Shown: piece after piece, positions 1-6,109 of the stretch
Position numbering within the stretch: the first letter of the stretch is position 1
How the letters are laid out: each line of letters starts with the position of its first letter
Assembly (NCBI RefSeq): GCF_039522005.1
Contig: NZ_BAAADA010000129.1
Span: 1-8,381 of the forward strand
Origin: Alkalibacterium indicireducens
GTDB taxonomy: Bacteria; Bacillota; Bacilli; Lactobacillales; Carnobacteriaceae_A
Direction of reading: 5' to 3'
DNA: 8,381 nucleotides
Position numbers and translations under genes: made by a program
Notes under the pieces: generated by a model
The model's database searches: none
Told to the model about the DNA's origin: nothing
Seen by the model: only the letters and a program-made list of their open reading frames with translations

Positions 1-104
1 GCGGCATAATAATCGGTACCAAGTCAATGACACCAAGGGTCAAAGGCTATTTTTTAACTGCAAAACTTGAGATATTAAGATATGAATAGGGTTAATACTG
101 CTTG
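1..104. other. Unassigned sequence at left edge
   Basis: No gene can be assigned here. The + strand frame beginning at base 3 is open from the window edge to a TAG at 87-89 and would read as a 28-residue tail with a hydrophobic start (GIIIGTKSM...) ending ...KLEILRYE. This could be the C-terminus of an upstream gene, but 28 codons are too few to recognise a family. The frame starting at base 2 is also open, to TGA at 68-70. Nothing else is visible. Confidence 0.2.
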
Positions 105-113
105 TGTTATAGT
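105..113 (+). promoter_or_regulatory. Extended -10 promoter for glpKOF
   Basis: TGTTATAGT matches the extended -10 pattern (TGn followed by TATAAT with one mismatch). The -35 region 16 to 18 bases upstream (around AATAGG, 85-90) is poor, as often seen with extended -10 promoters. Transcription would begin near 120 and give a leader of about 130 bases before glpK. A weaker alternative is TACAAT at 187-192, which has no clear -35 and would overlap the upstream cre-like site. This is a prediction from sequence only. Confidence 0.45.
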
Positions 114-175
114 GCTCTCACCGAAAAACTTTCAAAAAATTCGAAAATTCAAAAAAAGCTGACATTTTTAACTGA

Positions 176-190
176 AGAAAAACGGTTACA
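176..190 (+). promoter_or_regulatory. cre-like CcpA site, upstream copy (weaker)
   Basis: Aligned to the Firmicute catabolite-responsive element WTGNAANCGNWNNCW, this 15-mer has two mismatches, at positions 2 and 3, and keeps the AA, central CG, T and terminal CA. It shares the string AAAACGGTTAC with the better downstream copy; the two CG centres are 26 bases apart. It lies downstream of the predicted promoter, where bound CcpA could block elongation. Confidence 0.4.
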
Positions 191-201
191 ATAAAAACGT
201 A

Positions 202-216
202 AAGAAAACGGTTACT
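202..216 (+). promoter_or_regulatory. cre-like CcpA site, downstream copy (better)
   Basis: The 15-mer AAGAAAACGGTTACT fits the cre consensus WTGNAANCGNWNNCW at every fixed position except position 2 (A for T). It sits between the predicted promoter and the AGGAGG ribosome site of glpK (235-240). CcpA bound to HPr-Ser-P is the known repressor of glycerol genes in many Firmicutes; that it acts here is inference. The right half of the site also forms part of a small hairpin (CGGTT 209-213 with AACCG 220-224). Confidence 0.55.
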
Positions 217-249
217 AAAAACCGATGATAAAATAGGAGGAATAAACCA

Positions 250-1755
250 ATGTCAGATAATCAGTACATTATGTCCATAGATCAAGGAACAACGAGTTCA
301 CGAGCAATTATTTATGATAAACAGTTAAACACGATCGGAAGTTCTCAAAAAGAAATTACTCAAATTTTTCCTGAAAGCGGTTGGGTAGAACATAATCCTA
401 ATGAAATCTGGAATTCAGTCCAGTCTGTCATTGCCGGCGCATTTATTGAATCCGGTGTCAAACCTCAGGAAATCGCAGGAATCGGGATTACTAACCAGCG
501 TGAAACAACAATCGTCTGGGACAAAGAGACAGGACGGCCGATTTATAACGCAGTTGTCTGGCAGTCTCGTCAGTCAGCGCCTATCGCTGCAAAACTTTAC
601 GAGGCCGGGCATTCAGAAATGATTCACGAAAAAACGGGTCTGATCATTGACTCTTACTTCTCAGCGACGAAGATTCGCTGGATTCTTGACCATGTTGAAG
701 GAGCTCAGGAACGAGCTGAAAATGGCGAATTACTGTTTGGAACAGTCGACACTTGGCTGGTATGGAAACTGACCGGGGGAGAATCGTTCGTAACAGATTA
801 TTCAAACGCCAGCCGCACGATGCTGTATAACATTCACAAACTGGAATGGGATCAGGAAATTCTGGACTTATTGAATATTCCACGTGCCATGATGCCCGAA
901 GTTAGATCAAACTCGGAAATCTACGGAAACACAGCGAACTATCACTTCTATGGAGCTAACACACCTATTTCAGGGATGGCGGGAGACCAGCAGGCAGCAT
1001 TATTTGGTCAGATGGCCTTTGAGCCGGGCATGGTCAAAAACACATATGGCACAGGTTCATTCATCGTCATGAACACAGGTGAAGAACCACAGTTGTCAGA
1101 AAATAACCTGCTGACTACGATAGGGTACGGTATCAATGGCAAGATCTATTATGCTCTGGAAGGAAGTATCTTTGTAGCTGGTTCATCTGTTCAGTGGCTG
1201 CGTGACGGACTGAAAATGATCGAGAATTCGTCTGATTCGGAAGCATTAGCTAAGAAATCTAAAAATGATAATGAAGTCTTCGTTGTTCCAGCCTTTACAG
1301 GTCTGGGTGCACCCTATTGGGATTCAGATGCTCGAGGATCTGTTTTCGGCTTGACACGAGGGACGACTAGAGAAGATTTCGTAAAAGCGACGCTGCAGTC
1401 TATTGCTTATCAGGCTCGTGATGTTATTGACACGATGAATAAAGACGCGGGAATCGACATTCCTCTCCTTAAAGTGGACGGTGGAGCAGCTAATAACGAC
1501 TGGCTGCTGCAGTTCCAGGCAGATATCCTTGGAACTAAAGTGCAGCGGGCGCATAATCTGGAAACGACTGCACTTGGAGCTGCTTATCTTGCGGGTCTGG
1601 CTGTCGGTTACTGGGAAAGCATGGATGAAATAAAGAGTATGTACGAAGAAGGTGGCATGTTCGAACCGCAGATGCCTGAAGAAGAACGTCAGAAGCTTTA
1701 CAAGAACTGGAAACTGGCAGTTAAAGCGACACAAGTCTTCAAGCCTGAAGAGTAG
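250..1755 (+). CDS. glpK: Glycerol kinase (ATP:glycerol 3-phosphotransferase)
   Basis: This cytoplasmic enzyme phosphorylates glycerol to sn-glycerol-3-phosphate with ATP. The 501-residue length is normal for the FGGY carbohydrate kinase family. Visible motifs are the N-terminal phosphate-binding DQGTTSSR (11-18), the glycerol-contacting NQRET with R84/E85 and Y136, the first FGGY signature around YFSATKIRW (136-144), the catalytic Asp in AGDQQAA (D246), YGTGSF (266-271), the second FGGY signature around GSVFGLTRGTTRE (363-375), and DGGAANN (410-416) of the C-terminal ATP site. H232, in YHFYG, matches the histidine that HPr-His-P phosphorylates to activate GlpK in Enterococcus, so PTS control is expected. 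The start is fixed by AGGAGG at 235-240, nine bases upstream. It is the first gene of glpK-glpO-glpF; glpO follows after 23 bases. The reading frame is intact, with no missing key residue. Confidence 0.97.
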   Translation: MSDNQYIMSIDQGTTSSRAIIYDKQLNTIGSSQKEITQIFPESGWVEHNPNEIWNSVQSVIAGAFIESGVKPQEIAGIGITNQRETTIVWDKETGRPIYNAVVWQSRQSAPIAAKLYEAGHSEMIHEKTGLIIDSYFSATKIRWILDHVEGAQERAENGELLFGTVDTWLVWKLTGGESFVTDYSNASRTMLYNIHKLEWDQEILDLLNIPRAMMPEVRSNSEIYGNTANYHFYGANTPISGMAGDQQAALFGQMAFEPGMVKNTYGTGSFIVMNTGEEPQLSENNLLTTIGYGINGKIYYALEGSIFVAGSSVQWLRDGLKMIENSSDSEALAKKSKNDNEVFVVPAFTGLGAPYWDSDARGSVFGLTRGTTREDFVKATLQSIAYQARDVIDTMNKDAGIDIPLLKVDGGAANNDWLLQFQADILGTKVQRAHNLETTALGAAYLAGLAVGYWESMDEIKSMYEEGGMFEPQMPEEERQKLYKNWKLAVKATQVFKPEE

Positions 1756-1778
1756 GACTAGCGTAGGAGGAAAAGAGT

Positions 1779-3614
1779 ATGGTTTTCTCTCTTGAAAGAA
1801 GAAAACAAGATATAAACGTATTAAAAGAAGAAACATTGGATGTACTGATCATTGGTGGCGGGATCACGGGTGCTGGGTCTGCTTTGCAGGCCAGTGCTTC
1901 GGGTCTGAAAACAGGCCTGGTCGAGATGCAGGATTTTGCAGAAGGGACGTCTTCGCGCTCAACTAAACTCGTTCACGGCGGTCTGCGTTATTTGAAGAAC
2001 TTTGATGTGGAAGTCGTAGCTGACACGGTTCAGGAACGGGCCGTGGTTCAGGGCATCGCTCCTCATATTCCAAAAGCGGACCCGATGATCTTACCCGTTT
2101 ATGATGAGCCGGATTCAACGTTCTCCATGTTCTCTCTTAAAGTTGCCATGGATTTGTATGACCAGCTGGCTGGTGTGACTGGAACTGATTTTGCGAACTA
2201 TACACTGACAAAAGAAGAAGTTCTGGAACGCGAACCGCAGCTGAACAGTGAAGGACTTTTAGGTGCCGGGGTCTATCTGGATTACCGGAACAATGATGCT
2301 CGCCTAGTAATAGAGAATATCAAGCGGGCAGCTGAAGACGGCGGACACATGGTCAGTCGCATGAAAGTAGTTGGAATCTTACATGATGACAACGGACGAG
2401 CTTCTGGAGCAGAAGTGGAAGACTTATTGACGGGTGAAACGATCAGAATCAATGCCCGTGTTGTCATGAATACGACCGGACCGTGGTCGGACACGATTCG
2501 TCAGATGGACGACAAGATCGATACGGCGCCTCAGATGCGTCCGACAAAAGGGGTTCATCTGGTCGTAGACAATAAGAAACTATTCGTTCCCCAGCCGACG
2601 TATTTCGATACAGGAAAACAGGACGGAAGAATGGTCTTCGTGATTCCTCGTGAGGAAAAAACGTATTTCGGGACGACTGATACTGACTATAAAGGTGACC
2701 TTTCAAATCCTACGGTGGAGCAGGAAGACGTTGATTACCTGCTGGACATCATCAATACAAGGTACCCGTCAGCAGATATTACGTTGAACGATATCGAGTC
2801 CAGCTGGGCCGGCTTGCGTCCATTGATTGCGGCAAATGGCGGGTCTGACTATAACGGGCAGAACAATCAGCTCATTACGGACGAAAGTCTTGATGATGTA
2901 CTGTCCATCGTGGAGAAGTATCAGCAGGGAAGCGTTGAACGATATGAAGTCGCGGATGTACTGAAAAATATTAAAACAGCCAATGCGGAATCAGACACGA
3001 ATCCTTCCACCCTTTCACGCGGCAGTTCGCTTGAGATCGATGAAGATGGACTGATTACCGTAGCCGGCGGGAAAATTACGGATTACCGTAAAATGGCCCT
3101 TGGAGCGGTTAAAGCAACAATCGATGTGCTGGAAAGAGACTTCAATCTGACTTACGAACTGATCGATTCGGCTCATTATCCAGTTTCTGGTGGAGACATC
3201 GATCCAGCTAAAGTCGACGAGGAGACAGAAGCTCTGGCTCAGTCTGGTGTTGAAAAAGGATTAACTGAATCTGAAGCAAGATACTTGGCTAATCTGTATG
3301 GATCAAACACTCCGGCGGTCTATGATTTACTTGAAGAAGTTGATCAGGTAGAGGGACTTACTCTCGCAGATACGCTCAGTCTGCATTACGCCATGCGTGA
3401 AGAAATGGCGCTGACCCCGAGCGATTTCCTGATCCGTCGAACAAATCACATGCTGTTTATGCGTGACACCTTAGACAGCATAATCGAACCTGTCATTTCT
3501 GAGATGGCTCGCTATAATGACTGGTCCGATGAAGTAAGACAACAGTACACGGAAGAGCTTGAAAAAGCAGTTGCTGAATCTGATTTGAAAACATTAAAGG
3601 GAGACGTGGATTAA
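1779..3614 (+). CDS. glpO: Alpha-glycerophosphate oxidase (H2O2-forming)
   Basis: This FAD flavoenzyme oxidises glycerol-3-phosphate to dihydroxyacetone phosphate, using O2 as acceptor and releasing H2O2. The N-terminal dinucleotide-binding fold shows IIGGGITGAG (24-33) and ends in the acidic E49. EGTSSRSTKLVHGGLRYL (55-72) is the hallmark of the GlpD/GlpO family; WAGLRPL (343-349) and GGKITDYR (430-437, second family signature) follow, then a helical C-terminal domain. At 611 residues it is longer than GlpD dehydrogenases (about 500-560). The extra length lies mainly around residues 354-405, between WAGLRPL and GGKITDYR, where streptococcal and enterococcal GlpO carry a roughly 50-residue insertion. 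I therefore call it oxidase rather than GlpD, although respiratory use is not excluded by sequence. The start is supported by AGGAGG at 1765-1770, eight bases upstream. It is the middle gene of the operon; its TAA directly abuts the glpF ATG. Confidence 0.93.
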   Translation: MVFSLERRKQDINVLKEETLDVLIIGGGITGAGSALQASASGLKTGLVEMQDFAEGTSSRSTKLVHGGLRYLKNFDVEVVADTVQERAVVQGIAPHIPKADPMILPVYDEPDSTFSMFSLKVAMDLYDQLAGVTGTDFANYTLTKEEVLEREPQLNSEGLLGAGVYLDYRNNDARLVIENIKRAAEDGGHMVSRMKVVGILHDDNGRASGAEVEDLLTGETIRINARVVMNTTGPWSDTIRQMDDKIDTAPQMRPTKGVHLVVDNKKLFVPQPTYFDTGKQDGRMVFVIPREEKTYFGTTDTDYKGDLSNPTVEQEDVDYLLDIINTRYPSADITLNDIESSWAGLRPLIAANGGSDYNGQNNQLITDESLDDVLSIVEKYQQGSVERYEVADVLKNIKTANAESDTNPSTLSRGSSLEIDEDGLITVAGGKITDYRKMALGAVKATIDVLERDFNLTYELIDSAHYPVSGGDIDPAKVDEETEALAQSGVEKGLTESEARYLANLYGSNTPAVYDLLEEVDQVEGLTLADTLSLHYAMREEMALTPSDFLIRRTNHMLFMRDTLDSIIEPVISEMARYNDWSDEVRQQYTEELEKAVAESDLKTLKGDVD

Positions 3615-4331
3615 ATGACAGGGCAAACATTAACACTTTTCAGTGAATTTTTAGGAACAATGTTTCTGATTCTACTTGGTAATGGAGTTGTAGCGGCTGT
3701 TAGCTTGAAAAAAAGTAAAGCAGAAGGCGCTGGATGGGTAGCCATCACGATGGGGTGGGGGGCTGCTGTAACACTGGCGGTATACATCGCCGGTTTTATG
3801 GGTCCCGCTCATTTAAATCCTGCCGTGACACTTGGATTTGCAATAACTGGAGACTTGGCATGGGGAATGGTCATTCCTTTTATTCTGGCTCAGGTAGCTG
3901 GTGCAATTTTGGGATCAGTGCTAGTATGGTTGACATATCTGGCTCACTATAAAGAAACAACAGATCCGGGTGCAATTTTGGGAACGTTTGCGACTGGCGC
4001 AGAAATCCGAGACAACATATCTAATGTAATGTCTGAGGCTATTGGCACATTTGTTTTAGTGTTCGCTTTACTGGCTTTCGGTCAAAATGTCTTTACAGAA
4101 GGACTGAACCCACTAGTCGTTGGGGTGCTGATTCTGTCAATTGGACTATCATTAGGTGGCTCGACCGGATATGCGATCAACCCGGCACGTGATCTGGGCC
4201 CTAGAATTGCGCACCAGATTCTCCCACTGGCAAACAAAGGTGACTCTAAGTGGGAATATGCCTGGGTGCCAATTGTTGCACCAATGCTCGGCGCAGTAGC
4301 AGCAGCATTGCTGTATCTGGTCATCGTATAA
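3615..4331 (+). CDS. glpF: Glycerol uptake facilitator (aquaglyceroporin)
   Basis: This MIP-family membrane channel passes glycerol down its gradient, supplying GlpK. The 238 residues carry the two half-helix NPA motifs, HLNPAVT (N68-P69-A70) and INPARDLGPR (N189-P190-A191). The residues forming the selectivity filter of E. coli GlpF are recognisable: W48, R192, and Y186 where E. coli has F200. D193 after NPAR is typical of glycerol-conducting members as opposed to strict water channels. Hydrophobic stretches near 5-28, 40-61, 84-110, 138-157, 166-182 and 218-238 fit six membrane helices. Length is typical for Gram-positive GlpF and shorter than E. coli's 281. The ATG follows the glpO stop with zero gap; its ribosome site AAAGGGAG (3596-3603) lies inside glpO, so translational coupling is likely. 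It is the last gene of the operon. Confidence 0.95.
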   Translation: MTGQTLTLFSEFLGTMFLILLGNGVVAAVSLKKSKAEGAGWVAITMGWGAAVTLAVYIAGFMGPAHLNPAVTLGFAITGDLAWGMVIPFILAQVAGAILGSVLVWLTYLAHYKETTDPGAILGTFATGAEIRDNISNVMSEAIGTFVLVFALLAFGQNVFTEGLNPLVVGVLILSIGLSLGGSTGYAINPARDLGPRIAHQILPLANKGDSKWEYAWVPIVAPMLGAVAAALLYLVIV

Positions 4332-4355
4332 TCTGAGACACTAAATAAATACTTT

Positions 4356-4401
4356 ACGCCTGACGGAACAACGATCGAGTTGTCGATGTCAGGCGTTTTT
4401 T
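4356..4401 (+). terminator. Rho-independent terminator of glpKOF
   Basis: ACGCCTGAC (4356-4364) pairs perfectly with GTCAGGCGT (4388-4396), followed by six T's (4396-4401). A second inner stem, ACAAC (4368-4372) with GTTGT (4379-4383), extends the hairpin across an internal loop. It lies 24 bases after the glpF stop. Confidence 0.92.
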
Positions 4402-4495
4402 CTGTATTGAAGAAGATGATGAAGTCAGAGTATGAAATGAATAGCTGCTATGTAAAAAAAACGTCACAAATACTAATAAAAAATAAGTATAAAAG
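4402..4495. other. A/T-rich spacer before the mnmE promoter
   Basis: No gene is visible. A weak promoter-like pair, TTGAAG (4407-4412) and TATGAA (4431-4436) with an 18-base spacer, lies just after the terminator. The stretch from about 4470 to 4494 is almost pure A/T with A-tracts immediately upstream of the strong -35 box, which resembles an UP element contacted by the RNA polymerase alpha subunit. A small inverted repeat, ATACT (4470-4474) and AGTAT (4486-4490), falls in it. Confidence 0.35.
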
Positions 4496-4524
4496 TTGAC
4501 AAACGGCATCATACCTTATATGAT
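4496..4524 (+). promoter_or_regulatory. Sigma-A promoter of mnmE-mnmG
   Basis: A perfect -35 box TTGACA (4496-4501), an ideal 17-base spacer and the -10 box TATGAT (4519-4524, one mismatch) make this the best promoter in the window. The expected start of transcription is near 4531, which leaves an untranslated leader of about 133 bases before mnmE. The spacer and -10 box contain a perfect dyad, ATCATA-CCTTA-TATGAT (4508-4524), which may be chance or an operator. Confidence 0.85.
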
Positions 4525-4567
4525 TTAAGATGTCGAAATAATTAAAAGAACGAATCAAGGTTAAGCA

Positions 4568-4594
4568 GTGAAAGTGCTTTTCCGCTCAGAGTAG
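4568..4594 (+). CDS. Possible leader peptide in the mnmE 5' region
   Basis: A GTG-initiated ORF of eight codons (MKVLFRSE, then TAG) starts seven bases after an AAGG (4557-4560) that could serve as a weak ribosome site. Its coding sequence covers the 5' arm of the terminator-like hairpin at 4571-4634, so a ribosome on it would hinder that hairpin. So short an ORF can easily arise by chance, and the start codon and ribosome site are both weak, so this is offered only as a candidate. Confidence 0.15.
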   Translation: MKVLFRSE

Positions 4595-4634
4595 CAGTCT
4601 ATGCTGAATTGGAGTGGATCAGGCGCTTTTTTTT
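4571..4634 (+). terminator. Terminator-like hairpin in mnmE leader (candidate attenuator)
   Basis: Three stacked stems can be drawn. AAAGTGC (4571-4577) pairs with GCGCTTT (4623-4629, one G-U). TCCGCTC (4581-4587) pairs with GAGTGGA (4612-4618, one G-U). AGCA (4593-4596) pairs with TGCT (4602-4605). Eight T's (4627-4634) follow, giving the form of an intrinsic terminator. It sits downstream of the strong promoter at 4496-4524 and ends 29 bases before the mnmE ATG, so mnmE transcripts from that promoter must read through it. AGCAGT occurs twice (4564-4569, 4593-4598) and TGCT twice (4575-4578, 4602-4605), so alternative pairings are possible. It does not show the conserved T-box sequence, and I recognise no known riboswitch. 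An alternative reading is that 4531 to about 4634 is an independent small RNA. Confidence 0.6.
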
Positions 4635-4663
4635 GTGAATAAATAAGGGGAAGGATAGATAGT

Positions 4664-6052
4664 ATGGCTATAGAATTTGATACGATTGCGGCAATTTCTA
4701 CCCCACCTGGAGAAGGCGGGATTGGGATCGTCCGAATCAGTGGAGATGAAGCGCTGGAGATTGCAGACAGGATCTATCAGCTTGGCAGCAAGAATCTGAA
4801 GGAACAGGCGTCGCATACGATTCATTACGGCCGAGTCGTCAATCCTAAAACAGCTGAACCAATCGATGAAGTTATGGTGTCGATCATGCGGGCACCCAAG
4901 ACCTATACAAGAGAAGATGTTGTTGAAATAAATACGCATGGGGGTATCGTCTCCGTCAATAAAGTTCTGGAAACCGTATTGAGCAACGGGGCGCGTCTGG
5001 CAGAGCCGGGAGAATTCACTAAACGGGCCTTCTTGAATGGCCGGATCGACCTCTCACAGGCTGAAGCCGTGATGGATGTCATCCGTGCCAAGACTGACAA
5101 GGCTATGCATATGGCCGTCACTCAACTGGACGGAAACCTGTCCCGGCTGATCAGAAACTTGAGGCAGGAAATTCTTAATACATTAGCTCAGGTGGAAGTC
5201 AATATCGACTATCCTGAATACGATGATGTAGAAGAAATGACCTCCAAGCTGCTGGTCGAGAAAGCAGCACAGGTCAAAGCGCAGGTCGAATCTCTACTGG
5301 AAACAGCGAGTCAGGGAAAGATATTGAGAGAAGGTCTGGCTACCGCAATCATCGGGCGACCTAACGTCGGGAAATCAAGTCTGTTGAATGTCCTGCTTAA
5401 AGAAGAGAAGGCAATTGTTACTGAAATCGCCGGAACGACGCGAGACGTCATAGAAGAATATGTCAGTGTTAAAGGCGTACCACTACGATTGATTGATACA
5501 GCCGGTATTCGCGAAACAGAAGATATTGTTGAGCGCATCGGTGTGGAGCGAAGCCGTAAAGCATTGAGCGATGCGGATCTCGTTTTGCTGGTGTTCAACC
5601 AAAACGAACCACTGACGCCAGAAGACAAGCTGCTGCTTGAAGCCACTGAAGGGCACCACCGGATCATTATTTTAAATAAAATGGATCTTGAGAATAAGCT
5701 GGATCTGAATGAGCTGAAAACGCTGGTCGATCCGTCCAATATCGTCTACACGTCCATAGTGACGCAGGCAGGACTGACCGAGCTGGAAGGCAAGATAGCG
5801 GATCTCTTCTTTGCCGGAAACACCGGTGAGAAGGATGCGACATATGTATCGAATATCCGCCATATCGCTCTTTTGAATGATACGATCGAAGCATTTGATG
5901 ATGTCATCGAAGGCATCGAAACAGGGATGCCGGTGGATCTGGTACAGATCGATATGACGCGTGCATGGGATCTGCTCGGTGAAATCACTGGAGACAGCGT
6001 ACAGGACGAGCTGATCACTCAGCTCTTCAGCCAGTTCTGTTTAGGAAAATAA
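4664..6052 (+). CDS. mnmE: tRNA modification GTPase MnmE (TrmE)
   Basis: MnmE is a potassium-activated GTPase dimer that, with MnmG, adds an aminomethyl or carboxymethylaminomethyl group to C5 of wobble U34 in tRNAs for split codon boxes. The 462 residues are a normal length. The N-terminal tetrahydrofolate-binding domain (about 1-120) opens with DTIAAISTPPGEGGIGIVRISG (6-27). The G domain, set in a helical domain, shows the P-loop GRPNVGKS (231-238), the switch region IAGTTRD (255-261), DTAG (278-281) and NKMD (338-341). The protein ends in the invariant CxGK motif as FCLGK (458-462), whose Cys459 is needed for modification. The start is supported by AAGGGGAAGG ending at 4654, nine bases upstream. 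The gene precedes mnmG by 57 bases, with no terminator between, so they are probably co-transcribed. Confidence 0.97.
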   Translation: MAIEFDTIAAISTPPGEGGIGIVRISGDEALEIADRIYQLGSKNLKEQASHTIHYGRVVNPKTAEPIDEVMVSIMRAPKTYTREDVVEINTHGGIVSVNKVLETVLSNGARLAEPGEFTKRAFLNGRIDLSQAEAVMDVIRAKTDKAMHMAVTQLDGNLSRLIRNLRQEILNTLAQVEVNIDYPEYDDVEEMTSKLLVEKAAQVKAQVESLLETASQGKILREGLATAIIGRPNVGKSSLLNVLLKEEKAIVTEIAGTTRDVIEEYVSVKGVPLRLIDTAGIRETEDIVERIGVERSRKALSDADLVLLVFNQNEPLTPEDKLLLEATEGHHRIIILNKMDLENKLDLNELKTLVDPSNIVYTSIVTQAGLTELEGKIADLFFAGNTGEKDATYVSNIRHIALLNDTIEAFDDVIEGIETGMPVDLVQIDMTRAWDLLGEITGDSVQDELITQLFSQFCLGK

Positions 6053-6109
6053 CGACTAACTAAATTGACATGAATTTAAAAAGACTGATAAATAGAAAGG
6101 AATCATGCG

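Noticed and set aside
1..46. Leftward gene start: TTG on the - strand at 46-44 followed by TLGVIDLVPIIMP to the window edge
   Set aside because: The residues look like a hydrophobic segment, but there is no ribosome site before the TTG and only 15 codons are visible.
3..89. C-terminus of an upstream gene in the frame starting at base 3
   Set aside because: Only 28 codons before a stop and no recognisable family; another + frame and one - frame are also open there, so I list the region as unassigned and do not call a CDS.
131..220. GlpP-dependent antiterminator in the glpK leader
   Set aside because: No hairpin followed by a T-run is present in the leader, so the Bacillus type of control is not supported.
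1324..1836. 170-codon open frame on the - strand across the glpK end
   Set aside because: It lies antisense to strongly conserved glpK and into glpO, has no ribosome site, and its product resembles no protein; it is a shadow of glpK.
4557..4634. T-box riboswitch upstream of mnmE
   Set aside because: The conserved T-box (GGTGGNACC-like) sequence and a Stem I/specifier arrangement are not present in a leader of only about 100 bases before the T-run.
4601..4642. 13-codon ORF MLNWSGSGAFFCE in the mnmE leader
   Set aside because: There is no ribosome site before its ATG, and it runs through the hairpin and T-run; it is better explained as a by-product of the terminator sequence.
5311..5739. 142-codon open frame on the - strand within mnmE
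   Set aside because: Serine/arginine-rich low-complexity translation antisense to the G domain of mnmE; typical shadow frame.
6065..6094. Promoter between mnmE and mnmG: perfect TTGACA at 6065-6070 and TG-A-TAAATA at 6086-6094
   Set aside because: The -10 box is poor, and transcription would begin near 6101, at or after the mnmG ribosome site (6096-6101), so the transcript could not be translated normally.
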